Below are positions 43,006 to 51,370 of a stretch of 64,000 nucleotides of DNA, piece by piece. The position numbers were made by a program, and so were the translations under genes. Numbering within the stretch: position 1 is the first letter of the stretch; the number at the start of each line of letters is the position of its first letter. The DNA comes from Streptomyces sp. YIM 130001. Its GTDB lineage: Bacteria > Actinomycetota > Actinomycetes > Streptomycetales > Streptomycetaceae. The stretch covers positions 56,647 to 120,646 of the forward strand of contig NZ_KZ984557.1 in assembly GCF_003574445.1 (NCBI RefSeq), given 5' to 3'. The notes under the pieces were generated by a model. That model was given only the letters and a program-made list of their open reading frames with translations. It made no database searches and was not told the DNA's origin.

Positions 43006-44378
43006 GCAACAGCACGGCATCGGAGGTCGCAGCGGATGCATCGGGCGGCGCGGGGCACGGACCCGGAAGCGCCCACTCGACGCCCCACGGCGACCTCTGG
43101 TCCGTGGACGAGCACCTGGCGGACATCCTCGCCGCGGTGCGCCCCCTGGAGCCCATCGAGCTCCAACTGCTCGACGCCCAGGGGTGCGTGCTCGTCGAGG
43201 ACGTCACGGTGTCCCTCTCGCTGCCCCCGTTCGACAACAGCTCGATGGACGGATACGCCGTCCGCGTGGCCGACGTCGCGGAAGCCGGCGAGGAGTTCCC
43301 GTCCGTGCTGAGCGTCGTCGGCGACGTGGCGGCCGGCAGTTCCGGCGAACTGACCGTGGGCGCCGGCGAGGCGGCCCGCATCATGACCGGAGCGCCCCTG
43401 CCCGAGGGTGCCGAGACGGTCGTACCGGTCGAGTGGACGGACGGCGGGCTCGGCGGCGGCCCGGTCGGCTCGATGACCCCGCGCAGCACCACCCCCGAGC
43501 AGTCCACCGGCGAGGTCCGCGTCTACCGCCCCGCCGAGGCCGGAGCCCACGTGCGTGCGCGTGGCAGCGACGTCCAGGCGGGTGAGCGGGCCCTGGCGGC
43601 CGGCACCGTGCTCGGGCCGCCGCAGATCGCCCTGCTCGCCTCCATCGGCCGCGGCGCCGTCCGGGTCCGCCCCCGCCCCCGGGTCGTCGTCCTGTCCACC
43701 GGCAGCGAACTGACCCAGCCGGGCGAGGAACTGCCCGAAGGCCACATCTACGACTCCAACAGCTTCTCCCTCACGGCAGCAGCCCGTGACGCCGGAGCCA
43801 TCGCCTACCGGGTCGGCGCCGTTGCCGACGACGCGGAGACGCTGCGCTCGACCATCGAGGACCAACTGATCCGCGCCGACCTCCTGGTGACCACCGGCGG
43901 TGTCAGCGTCGGCGCCTACGACGTGGTCAAGGAAGCCCTCGAGTACGTCGCCGACGAGGACGAGGCGGGCAGCGGCATCGACTTCCGCAAGCTCGCCATG
44001 CAGCCGGGCAAGCCGCAGGGCTTCGGCTCGATCGGCCCCGACCACACCCCCCTCCTCGCCCTGCCGGGCAACCCGGTCTCCAGCTACGTCTCCTTCGAGC
44101 TCTTCGTACGCCCCGCGATCCGGGCCCTGATGGGACTCGAGGAGGTGCGGCGCACCACGGTGCGCGCGACCCTCGAAGCGGACCGGGCACTGACCTCGCC
44201 CGCCGGCCGCCGGCAGTTCCTGCGCGGCGTCATGGGCGACGGCACGGTGGCCCCGGTGGGCGGCTCCGGCTCGCATCTGGTCGCCGCGCTCGCCCATGCG
44301 GACGCGCTGATCGTCGTCCCCGAGGACACCACCCGCGTCGAGCCCGGCACGGAGCTCGACGTGGTCCTGCTCGGCTGA
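43002..44378 (+). CDS. moeA: molybdopterin molybdotransferase
   Basis: 458 aa. MoeA domains in order: N-terminal (LLDAQGCVLVEDVTVSLSLP, then NSSMDGYAVRVADV), the MoCF-biosynthesis domain with VVTTGGVSVGAYDVVKEALE, and the C-terminal barrel. It inserts molybdate into adenylated molybdopterin. It overlaps galU by 4 nt. A Ser/Ala/Gly-rich start of about 25 residues precedes the domain. Confidence 0.93.
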   Translation: MSNSTASEVAADASGGAGHGPGSAHSTPHGDLWSVDEHLADILAAVRPLEPIELQLLDAQGCVLVEDVTVSLSLPPFDNSSMDGYAVRVADVAEAGEEFPSVLSVVGDVAAGSSGELTVGAGEAARIMTGAPLPEGAETVVPVEWTDGGLGGGPVGSMTPRSTTPEQSTGEVRVYRPAEAGAHVRARGSDVQAGERALAAGTVLGPPQIALLASIGRGAVRVRPRPRVVVLSTGSELTQPGEELPEGHIYDSNSFSLTAAARDAGAIAYRVGAVADDAETLRSTIEDQLIRADLLVTTGGVSVGAYDVVKEALEYVADEDEAGSGIDFRKLAMQPGKPQGFGSIGPDHTPLLALPGNPVSSYVSFELFVRPAIRALMGLEEVRRTTVRATLEADRALTSPAGRRQFLRGVMGDGTVAPVGGSGSHLVAALAHADALIVVPEDTTRVEPGTELDVVLLG

Positions 44379-44460
44379 CCCCCCTCCGGTGCGGGTACCG
44401 TGTCTGCCCACACCAGGCCCGCACCAGGGCGGGACCGCCCCATCGGGAGCGCCGAGGCAC

Positions 44461-44940
44461 ATGAGTACGCAGGACCGTCTGACGCACATCGACGAAGCGG
44501 GTGCCGCCCGCATGGTCGACGTATCCGGGAAGGACGTGACCGCGCGCACCGCCCGTGCCACCGGCCGCGTCCTCGTCTCGCCCCGAGTGGTCGAGCTGCT
44601 GCGCGGCGAAGGGGTGCCGAAGGGCGACGCCCTGGCCACCGCCCGCATCGCAGGGATCATGGGCGCCAAGCGGACCCCGGACCTGATCCCGCTCTGCCAC
44701 CCGCTGGCCGTCTCCGGCGTGAAGCTCGATCTGACCGTCGCGGACGACGCGGTGGAGATCCTCGCCACGGTGAAGACCACGGACCGGACGGGCGTCGAGA
44801 TGGAAGCCCTCACCGCGGTCTCCGTCGCCGCCCTGACCGTGATCGACATGGTGAAGGCCGTCGACAAGGGCGCGGTCATCACGGACGTACGGGTCGAGGA
44901 GAAGACCGGCGGCAAGTCCGGTACCTGGAGCCGGTCGTGA
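44461..44940 (+). CDS. moaC: cyclic pyranopterin monophosphate synthase
   Basis: 159 aa. MoaC motifs: AARMVDVSGKDVTARTARAT at the start, GIMGAKRTPDLIPLCHPL, and TDRTGVEMEALTAVSVAAL with the active-site region. It makes cPMP from the MoaA product, the first committed pterin of the molybdenum cofactor. It starts 82 bp after moeA, and its stop overlaps mogA (GTGA). Confidence 0.95.
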   Translation: MSTQDRLTHIDEAGAARMVDVSGKDVTARTARATGRVLVSPRVVELLRGEGVPKGDALATARIAGIMGAKRTPDLIPLCHPLAVSGVKLDLTVADDAVEILATVKTTDRTGVEMEALTAVSVAALTVIDMVKAVDKGAVITDVRVEEKTGGKSGTWSRS

Positions 44941-45428
44941 GGGCGCTCGTCGTCACCGCGTCCAACCGCGCCTCCGCCGGCGTCTACGCCGACCGCGGCG
45001 GCCCACTGATCGCGGAAGCGCTCACCGGCCTCGGCTTCGAGGTGACGGGACCTCAGGTGGTGCCGGACGGCGACCCCGTGGAGGCGGCACTGCGCGCCGC
45101 GGTCGAGGCCGGCGTCGACGTCGTCGTCACCACCGGCGGCACCGGTATCTCCCCGACCGACCGCACCCCGGAGGCCACCCGCGCCGTCCTGGACCGCGAG
45201 ATCCCCGGCATCGCCGAGGCGATCCGCGCCTACGGCCGCGACAAGGTGCCCACCGCGGCCCTTTCCCGTGGCCTCGCCGGCGTCGCCGACCGCACTCTCA
45301 TCGTCAACCTGCCCGGTTCCACCGGCGGTGTCCGCGACGGACTCGCCGTCCTGGAGCCCCTCCTGGTGCACGCCGCCGAGCAGGTGCACGGCAGCGATCA
45401 CCCCCGCACCCCGGGGAGCCCGAACTGA
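44937..45428 (+). CDS. mogA: MogA/MoaB-family molybdenum cofactor protein
   Basis: 163 aa. Core motifs: VVTASNRASAGVYADRGG, VVTTGGTGISPTDRTPEATR and LIVNLPGSTGGVRDGLAVLE. It adenylates molybdopterin before MoeA adds molybdate. The GTG overlaps the moaC stop by 4 nt. Together with moeA and moaC it gives a partial Moco operon inside the galU-rimJ-sepX neighbourhood; moaA, moaD and moaE are not here. Confidence 0.9.
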   Translation: MRALVVTASNRASAGVYADRGGPLIAEALTGLGFEVTGPQVVPDGDPVEAALRAAVEAGVDVVVTTGGTGISPTDRTPEATRAVLDREIPGIAEAIRAYGRDKVPTAALSRGLAGVADRTLIVNLPGSTGGVRDGLAVLEPLLVHAAEQVHGSDHPRTPGSPN

Positions 45429-46078
45429 CCAGCCCCTCCTGGCCCGCGGTGCTGGTGGACGGCGATGTCGTCCTCCGGCCCATAAAGGCGCGCGATCAGC
45501 GTGCCTGGCGCGAGGTCAACCGACGCAACCGTGACTGGCTCCGCCCGTGGGAGGCCACCATCCCGCCGGCCGCGCCCGGCGCACCCCTGGCCCAGCGGCC
45601 GACGTACCGGCAGATGGTGCGGCACCTGCGTGCGGAGGCGAACGCGGGCCGGATGCTGCCCTTCGTCATCGAGTACCAGGGCCGTCTGGTCGGGCAGTTG
45701 ACGGTCGCGGGCATCTCCTGGGGGTCGATGTGCTCGGGTCACATCGGGTACTGGGTCGACCAGGCGGTCGCGGGCCGCGGGGTCGTGCCGACCGCCGTGG
45801 CCCTCGTCGTCGACCACTGCTTCGCCACCGTCGGCCTGCACCGGATCGAAGTCTGTATTCGCCCGGAGAACGCACCGAGCCGACGGGTCGTGGAGAAACT
45901 CGGATTCCGCGAGGAGGGGCTGCGGCCACGTTTTCTCCACATCGACGGTGGATGGCGTGACCATCTGGTGTTCGCTCTCACCGTGGAGGAAGTGCCGACC
46001 GGGTTGCTCCGGCGCTGGCACCAGGCACGATCCGGGAACAACAGTCCGAGGACGGGTCCGGTAACCCGGCCCGAATAA
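45425..46078 (+). CDS. RimJ-like GNAT N-acetyltransferase
   Basis: About 217 aa with acetyl-CoA-binding GNAT features (IGYWVDQAVAGRGVVPTAVA; LHRIEVCIRPENAPSRRVVE-KLGF). The family acetylates N-termini of ribosomal or other proteins. The first GTG (45449) lacks a ribosome-binding site and would cut off the start TSPSWPAVLVDGD. GGGGAG lies 6-7 nt before a CTG at 45425 whose second to fourth bases form the mogA stop (CTGA). CTG is therefore the likely start. sepX is next, the same order as mycobacterial rimJ and glpR. Confidence 0.85.
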   Translation: MTSPSWPAVLVDGDVVLRPIKARDQRAWREVNRRNRDWLRPWEATIPPAAPGAPLAQRPTYRQMVRHLRAEANAGRMLPFVIEYQGRLVGQLTVAGISWGSMCSGHIGYWVDQAVAGRGVVPTAVALVVDHCFATVGLHRIEVCIRPENAPSRRVVEKLGFREEGLRPRFLHIDGGWRDHLVFALTVEEVPTGLLRRWHQARSGNNSPRTGPVTRPE

Positions 46079-46133
46079 AATACTTGTTCGAAAATGACAG
46101 GCGCTTGACCGTGAATATGCCTGGAATCACAGG

Positions 46134-46149
46134 CTGTTGATCGCAACAG
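46134..46149. promoter_or_regulatory. perfect palindrome upstream of sepX
   Basis: CTGTTG-ATCG-CAACAG lies 92 nt before the sepX start, within an unusually AT-rich 160-bp gap, and is followed by a run of seven A. It could be a regulator site or a weak terminator of the preceding gene. Confidence 0.4.
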
Positions 46150-46241
46150 TCACAAAAAAAGTTCGAGATATCAGCCAGATCGTGCGACACACCGCGCTAA
46201 TTGGCAGATGGCCTCAACGAAACCCCTCTACCGTGTGAGGC

Positions 46242-47519
46242 GTGAGCAGCAGCGGCCTCATCTACGCAGTCATCGTTGGGGCCTGGGCCGCCTACTTGGT
46301 GCCGATGTGGCTCCGCAGGCAGGACGAGCTCAACGAGGCCCGTCCGACGGAGCGCTTCTCCACCGCCATCCGGCTGCTGTCCGGACGCGCGGCCATGGAG
46401 CGCCGCTACGCCAAGAGCCTGCGGACACACACCGACGAGGACGAGCCCGGGACCGGTCCGGACGCCGCAGCGGAGCCTGAAGGCCCCGTCGACGCCCGGG
46501 CCTTCGCCATGCCCGCGGACGCCCCGCGCGACGCGGCCCGCGGCGAGATCAGAGATCCCGAACGCCCAGAGACCAGAGCCCCCGAGCGCGTCGAGACAGC
46601 CCCCGACGACCGCGCCGAACGGAACCGGGGCGCAGCCCGCGGCGACCGGGACCCGCAGCGCCGTGCCGAGGGCCGCGACGCCGCTGCCCGGCGCCCGGTG
46701 CGCCGGAACGACGAGGCGGCGGTCCTCGCACGGGCCCGCCGCTCCAAGGTCCTCGCCAGGCGGCGGCGCACCACGGTGGTGCTCTTCCTCGCCTTCACGC
46801 TCAGCGCGGTCGCGGCCGCGGTGCTCGGGCTCGCGTACCTGTGGCTGCCCGCACTGCCGGCCCTGCTGCTCAGCTCGTACATCGTCTACCTGCGGGCTCA
46901 CGAGCGGCGTCGCTTCGTCTACACGATGGACCGGCGGCGGGCGGAGGACGCCGCGCGGCAGCTGCGCGAGCGCAGGGGCGCGGGGCGGCGCGGCGATGCC
47001 GAGCCCGGCGCCGACGAGGAGCCCGCCGATCCGGGCGACCCCGGGCTCTCCGCACTCGCCGCCGGTCGCCGTGCGTTGGTCGAGCAGACCGACCACGCCG
47101 AGTGGGTGGACCAGCAGCGCGAGCGCGAGCGGGGTCCCGCGCGCGGTGACAGCTGGGACCCGGTGCCCGTTCCGCTGCCGACCTACGTCACGGCCCCGGT
47201 CGCGCCTCGTGCCACCGGCAGCGTCGACCTCGGTGCGCCGGACGCCTGGAGCTCGGCCCGTTCCAGTACGGCCGAGTCCGCCAGGGACCGCGAGGCCGCA
47301 GCGCGACGGGCGGCGGAGCAGCGGCGCGAGAACGAGCGGCGCGACGCCCTGGCCGAGGAGGAAGCGGCCGGCCAGGAGGGCGAGGCGCGCGGCAACGCCC
47401 GCTCCGACGGGCCCGCACCGGTCCGGCGCTCCACCCGCGGCCGTGCTCGCGAGCGCGGCCGTACCCCCCTGTTCGACCAGTACGACGAAGGCGACCGGCC
47501 CCGGGCGGCCAACGAGTGA
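46242..47519 (+). CDS. sepX: divisome membrane protein SepX/GlpR
   Basis: 425 aa. One N-terminal membrane helix (SGLIYAVIVGAWAAYLVPMW) followed by the conserved RRQDELNEARPTERFSTAIR, then a long charged Arg/Ala/Asp-rich segment, two membrane helices (about 181-222) and a charged tail. SepX is needed for normal vegetative septation and sporulation in Streptomyces and interacts with FtsZ-linked proteins; the mycobacterial homologue is GlpR, also downstream of rimJ. GTG start; TACCGT ends 7 nt upstream, so the mRNA may be leaderless. Confidence 0.9.
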   Translation: MSSSGLIYAVIVGAWAAYLVPMWLRRQDELNEARPTERFSTAIRLLSGRAAMERRYAKSLRTHTDEDEPGTGPDAAAEPEGPVDARAFAMPADAPRDAARGEIRDPERPETRAPERVETAPDDRAERNRGAARGDRDPQRRAEGRDAAARRPVRRNDEAAVLARARRSKVLARRRRTTVVLFLAFTLSAVAAAVLGLAYLWLPALPALLLSSYIVYLRAHERRRFVYTMDRRRAEDAARQLRERRGAGRRGDAEPGADEEPADPGDPGLSALAAGRRALVEQTDHAEWVDQQRERERGPARGDSWDPVPVPLPTYVTAPVAPRATGSVDLGAPDAWSSARSSTAESARDREAAARRAAEQRRENERRDALAEEEAAGQEGEARGNARSDGPAPVRRSTRGRARERGRTPLFDQYDEGDRPRAANE

Positions 47520-47562
47520 TGACCTGCGCGGAACGGATTTCCGAGCACCCCGATGAGGGTGC

Positions 47563-47568
47563 TAAGGT
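47563..47568 (+). promoter_or_regulatory. -10 box of tRNA-Ala
   Basis: TAAGGT lies 14 nt upstream of the mature tRNA 5' end, with a weak TTCCGA 18 nt further up as a possible -35 box. Confidence 0.45.
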
Positions 47569-47582
47569 TTCACACGTTGCAA

Positions 47583-47656
47583 GGGCCTGTGGCGCAGTCC
47601 GGTAGCGCACCTCGTTCGCATCGAGGGGGTCTGGGGTTCAAATCCCCACAGGTCCA
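47583..47656 (+). tRNA. tRNA-Ala(CGC)
   Basis: A 74-nt cloverleaf: acceptor GGGCCTG/CAGGTCC with discriminator A, D-arm GCGC...GCGC, anticodon stem CCTCG/CGAGG with loop TTCGCAT (anticodon CGC), and T-arm TGGGG-TTCAAAT-CCCCA. No CCA is encoded. It is followed by a terminator and shows no sign of an inserted element. Confidence 0.96.
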
Positions 47657-47666
47657 CCGCAGCTCA

Positions 47667-47698
47667 GAGCCCCAGTCGGAGAAATCCGACTGGGGCTC
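47667..47698. terminator. terminator after tRNA-Ala
   Basis: GAGCCCCAGTCGGA and TCCGACTGGGGCTC form a perfect 14-bp stem around a GAAA tetraloop, then TT. It also faces the end of the minus-strand signalling operon. Confidence 0.88.
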
Positions 47699-47743
47699 TT
47701 CGGCGTTCGCCCAGCTGCTGGGCGCGGACCGTTGCTGTCGGGG

Positions 47744-48844
47744 TCACTTGGTGGAGGACTCCGGGATGAGCTTCTCCTTCCAGGACTCCTTGCCGTTTTC
47801 GTAGGCGGTGATCTCGCCGTCGCGGAAGCGGAAGCTGCTCGGCGCGATGGTGAGGGAGTAGCCGTCCTTCGTCTTCTTGGCCAGGGTCGGCTTGCCGTAG
47901 GGGACGTCGGACTTCTTCTGGAAGAAGTAGAAGTACTTGCCCTGCGTCGTGCGGCAGAAGGCGTAGCGCTCCTTGTTGTCGCCCTCTCGGCTGTACGCGG
48001 CGACCAGGCGGGCTCCGTCCGTGGAGCCCTTGGGCAGCTGGGAGGCGAGCTGCTTCGGGCAGGGGCCGCTCGCGGAGGGGGCGGGCTTGGGGCTGGACGT
48101 GTCCGAGTCCGAGCCGGTGAAGAAGGAGATCACCGAACCCCAGTTGACGATCAGCAGCACGACCAGGGTGATGACTGTCGCCGCGATGACGATCAGGCAG
48201 CCGCAGCCGGCGACGACCTCGCCGCGGGTCGCCTCGTGAGTCGGAGGCCGGACGGGGGTGTACACCGGCGCCGCACTGCCGGTGGTGATCGGGCCCCAGG
48301 AGCGGCCGGACGACGAGGCGCGGCTGGCGCCGGAGGATGCGGGGAACAGGCTCGAGGTGAGGGCGGGGGTCCAGACGGTGTGGCAGAACCTGCACACGTT
48401 GGTGCCGACCACCGTGCGCACGCAGGTGGGGCATTCCCACTCGAGGGACGCCAGGATCTCGCTCAGGGAGTCGGAATCGGACGAGCGCCCGGCGCCCGCA
48501 CCGGACGATGTCCGTCCGGGGGACGTGCGCTTCGGCGGGTCGGTCCGCTTGGTGGCGGGCTTCGGGGCGGGCGTCCGCTTGCCGGGGGGCTTCGAGGCGG
48601 GTGTCCGCTTCGAGGGTGGGGCGGGTGTCCGCTTGGGGGTGGCCTTACGGGGTGCCGGTGTACGCGGCGGGGTGCTCTTCGCGGGGGTGGTCCGGCTCGG
48701 AGTGGGCGACGGCTTCGGCCGGGTGGGCTTGGCCGGTGGGCGCTTCTCCGCCTCGACCCGTGAGGTGTCGCAGACGCTGCAGGCCGCATCGCCGGGGTCG
48801 TTGAACGTACTGCAGGCCGAGCACTGCCAGGTCGATTCGGGCAC
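47744..48844 (-). CDS. membrane protein with RanBP2-type and second zinc ribbon
   Basis: 366 aa. A RanBP2-like finger at residues 6-25 (W6-x-C8-x2-C11, N15, C22-x2-C25), a Lys/Arg-Thr-Pro-rich linker (about 33-118, many KRTPAP-like units), a second Cys4 ribbon (WECPTC...CRFCHTVW, about 136-158), one membrane helix (about 210-234), and an extracytoplasmic domain with CP...C that may form a disulfide. The layout suggests a receptor or anchor with cytosolic zinc fingers. It is the last gene of the SPFH/PP2C/kinase/vWA operon, 15 bp after its neighbour. Confidence 0.78.
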   Translation of the reverse strand: MPESTWQCSACSTFNDPGDAACSVCDTSRVEAEKRPPAKPTRPKPSPTPSRTTPAKSTPPRTPAPRKATPKRTPAPPSKRTPASKPPGKRTPAPKPATKRTDPPKRTSPGRTSSGAGAGRSSDSDSLSEILASLEWECPTCVRTVVGTNVCRFCHTVWTPALTSSLFPASSGASRASSSGRSWGPITTGSAAPVYTPVRPPTHEATRGEVVAGCGCLIVIAATVITLVVLLIVNWGSVISFFTGSDSDTSSPKPAPSASGPCPKQLASQLPKGSTDGARLVAAYSREGDNKERYAFCRTTQGKYFYFFQKKSDVPYGKPTLAKKTKDGYSLTIAPSSFRFRDGEITAYENGKESWKEKLIPESSTK

Positions 48845-48859
48845 CGTTCCTCCCCCGGC

Positions 48860-49378
48860 TCAGCGGGCCGTGCCCGACAGGCGCGTCAGCACCGAGCGGA
48901 ACAGGGTCTGCGTGCCGGCGGAGACCGGGGCGCTCAGCCAGTCGGCGGAGTCGTCCTGGCCGGTGCCGGTGCCCGTGACGGCGTCCCGGGCCGGCGGGTC
49001 CGTGACCGGTGCGGAGTCCGGCGGTGGGGACCCCAGCTGCCGATCGCCGGTCTCGGTGGGGTCGTGCCGGGCGACCTCCACGCGGTAGTCCTGCGCCAGG
49101 TACTCGGCGAACCGGACCGCGTCCGCGGCGTGTTGGGCGACGACCGCCAGCTCCGCGTACGCCTCGGTCCCGCCCGGACGGCGGAAGCGGAACGCCATGT
49201 GCAGGCGTCCGTCCGACGGGTCCGGGCGGAGGGTGAGCGCGAGGCAGTCCGTGACCGGCGTGCGGAGCTCGCCGGCCTGGTACCAGTGGTCGTGCCCGGG
49301 CTCGGCCCATTCGAGGCGCAGCCAGCCCCGATCGTCGAATTCCAGGGCGGCGCAGGTCCCGGTGAACCGGACGATCAC
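48860..49378 (-). CDS. small conserved protein of the vWA/kinase operon
   Basis: 172 aa from GTG 49378, which overlaps the vWA stop as GTGA. Residues 1-105 look like a beta-rich domain (VRFTGTCAALEFDDRGWLRL, then DCLALTLRPDPSDGRLHMAF), with short alpha segments after it; the tail is Thr/Asp/Pro-rich. I do not recognise a family. The overlap implies translation together with the vWA protein, so it may be its partner. Confidence 0.72.
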   Translation of the reverse strand: MIVRFTGTCAALEFDDRGWLRLEWAEPGHDHWYQAGELRTPVTDCLALTLRPDPSDGRLHMAFRFRRPGGTEAYAELAVVAQHAADAVRFAEYLAQDYRVEVARHDPTETGDRQLGSPPPDSAPVTDPPARDAVTGTGTGQDDSADWLSAPVSAGTQTLFRSVLTRLSGTAR

Positions 49379-50085
49379 AGGCTGTTCGCGATCGTTTCGA
49401 TGATCTCGTCCATCTCGAACTCCTCCAGCCCCTCCCCGGCGCGCGACGGGAAGTGCAGTGTGAGGTCCCAGTCCTCGCCGATGGCTTCCTTCCACGGCTC
49501 GTCCTCCGGGGCGAACAGGACGAGGCGCTTCGCCGACTGCTCCATGACGGCGGTCTGGCTGCGCGCGTAGCCCCACTGCTCGAAGAGGTCCTCCATGGAG
49601 CGCGGAATGTCCTTCGGGTAGGTCTGCGCGGACGCGCCGACCGTGCCCAGCGGGTGCGCGGGCGCGTCGGTGAACAGCACGATCACGTGGCGGCGCCGGT
49701 CGAGCCCGGTCTCCCAGGGCGAGTTGATGGCCAGCGCGAGGGCCTCGAGGCCGGACTCCGGGATGTCACCGCCGCCGATGGCCCGCAGGGAGCGTACGAA
49801 CGTCTCGAACTCGGGGACCTGGCGCGGGAGATGGAGGAAGTCGGTCTGCTCGATCGCGTCCGACGGATCGTCGCCGAAGTCGCGGAAGGCGATGACCTTG
49901 AGGCGGAGCTGGCTGATCTCCTTGCTCTTCTTGGCCATGACGTCGTGCAGCCGCTGATGGAACTGGAGCGAACTGTTCTTCACGATGTCGAGCACGGGGT
50001 TCATGCTTCCCGTGGCGTCGATGCACATCACGATGTCGACCGCGTACTGCAGATTGCCGTGGTACTTCTCCAGATCGGAGCTCAT
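49375..50085 (-). CDS. von Willebrand factor A (TerY-like) protein
   Basis: 236 aa made almost entirely of one vWA domain. The MIDAS metal site is D23-A-T25-G-S27 in DIVMCIDATGSMNP, with further metal residues likely in GGGDIPESG and LFTDAPAHP. It has no signal peptide or membrane segment. Cytosolic vWA proteins next to a PP2C phosphatase and a kinase are known from the TerY phosphorylation triad. It lies 112 bp after the kinase gene and overlaps the small downstream gene. Confidence 0.85.
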   Translation of the reverse strand: MSSDLEKYHGNLQYAVDIVMCIDATGSMNPVLDIVKNSSLQFHQRLHDVMAKKSKEISQLRLKVIAFRDFGDDPSDAIEQTDFLHLPRQVPEFETFVRSLRAIGGGDIPESGLEALALAINSPWETGLDRRRHVIVLFTDAPAHPLGTVGASAQTYPKDIPRSMEDLFEQWGYARSQTAVMEQSAKRLVLFAPEDEPWKEAIGEDWDLTLHFPSRAGEGLEEFEMDEIIETIANSL

Positions 50086-50197
50086 GCTCTGTCGTCTCCT
50101 CGATTCCTCGACTGCGGGGTGGCGCGGTCTGTGGGCGCCGGGTTATTGGAGATTCCGGATTCGGGGAATCCGCGGGGGCCGGTGGGTCTGATCGGGG

Positions 50198-51370
50198 TCA
50201 GGGGCCGCTGCCGCCGGCGGCGCGGTCACCGAGGTTGATGCGGACCCTGGACCGGCGGGTGCCGGCCGGAGGTTCGGACGTCTCGTCGGTGCCGGGTGCG
50301 CGCTCCTCGGAGGCTTCGGGGGACTCGACGGACTCGGCGGGCTCGTCGCCGGTCGTACGGGCGGCCGGTACGGGGCGGGTCGAGCGGTCCGGCGGGTTGA
50401 AGGTGACCCGGCTCCCGCGAGGCTTCGCCGCGTTCCCGGAGTCCGCGGCGTCGGCAGCCGGGCGAGGCTGCGGCGAGGTGTGCAGGGTGCACACCTCGGG
50501 GTCCTTGAGGCGGGCGAAGAACTCGGTGCCCGTCGGCCGCAGCGTCGGCCCCGCTGCCGTCATCGCCATGATCAGAGCCTGCATCGGTGTACCGAGCCGG
50601 TCGTCGACCTCCAGTGGTTCGCCGGCGTTGACCGCGTCGGCGGGGGAGCCGAAGCGGCTGTCGTAGGCGGGCAGCGCACCGGTCAGATAGTGGTGGGTCA
50701 TCAGGCCGAGGGCGAAGATGTCGACGGCCGTGGTGAGTTCGGGCCCCTCGACCGCCTCGTCACCCTGGACGTAACGCCGCCACTCCGGAGCCCCGTACAG
50801 GGAGTCGCCTGCGATGTCGTCGCGGCCGGGCGGCTTCCCGGACGGGTACGAGTCGTCGAAGTCGATGAGCTTCGCGGAGTGGAACGCGGCGCCCTCCCGC
50901 TTCTGCACCAAGACGTTGGCCGGCTTCAGGTCACCGTGCACCACATCGATGTCGTGCAGGAGGCGCAGGCTGGCACCGAGCGTCTTGAGCAGGACCGCCT
51001 TCTGTTTCGGGGCCAGTGACTCCGGTCTGTCGAGGGTCGTGGTGTCGATGCGCTCGGTCACCTTGTAGTAGGTGCTGCCCGAGTGGAAGAAGTCGGTGGC
51101 CAGGACCAGGTTCCCGGCGCCGCTCACATCGGGCCTGAGCAGCTTCATGATGCCCCGGTGCCGGTCCTCGAACTCCTCGCAGGTCTCGAGGCGGATGCGC
51201 CGGCTCGCGGCACTGCCGGAACCCTCGCGCGGGCGTTTGGGCTCGAGGAAACGCTTGAGGAAATACTCCGTGCCGTCCTTCTCGGCGAAGGCCCACATGC
51301 ACTTCCCGCCATCGGCGTTGGTCGGGTCGGTCACGACCCGGTAGCCGCCGATCACATCGCCCTTCTTCAC
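50198..51370 (-). CDS. serine/threonine protein kinase
   Basis: 390 aa. Kinase domain about 7-290: candidate ATP-binding Lys K39, catalytic loop HGDLKPAN with D147, and D170-F-D-D in place of the usual DFG. No membrane segment follows, so it is cytosolic. The tail (300-390) is Pro/Ser/Glu-rich and has two short motifs, GSRVTF (S320) and RSRVRI (S374), that resemble motifs in the operon's SPFH-like protein. Its GTG overlaps the PP2C stop. Confidence 0.88.
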   Translation of the reverse strand: MKKGDVIGGYRVVTDPTNADGGKCMWAFAEKDGTEYFLKRFLEPKRPREGSGSAASRRIRLETCEEFEDRHRGIMKLLRPDVSGAGNLVLATDFFHSGSTYYKVTERIDTTTLDRPESLAPKQKAVLLKTLGASLRLLHDIDVVHGDLKPANVLVQKREGAAFHSAKLIDFDDSYPSGKPPGRDDIAGDSLYGAPEWRRYVQGDEAVEGPELTTAVDIFALGLMTHHYLTGALPAYDSRFGSPADAVNAGEPLEVDDRLGTPMQALIMAMTAAGPTLRPTGTEFFARLKDPEVCTLHTSPQPRPAADAADSGNAAKPRGSRVTFNPPDRSTRPVPAARTTGDEPAESVESPEASEERAPGTDETSEPPAGTRRSRVRINLGDRAAGGSGP

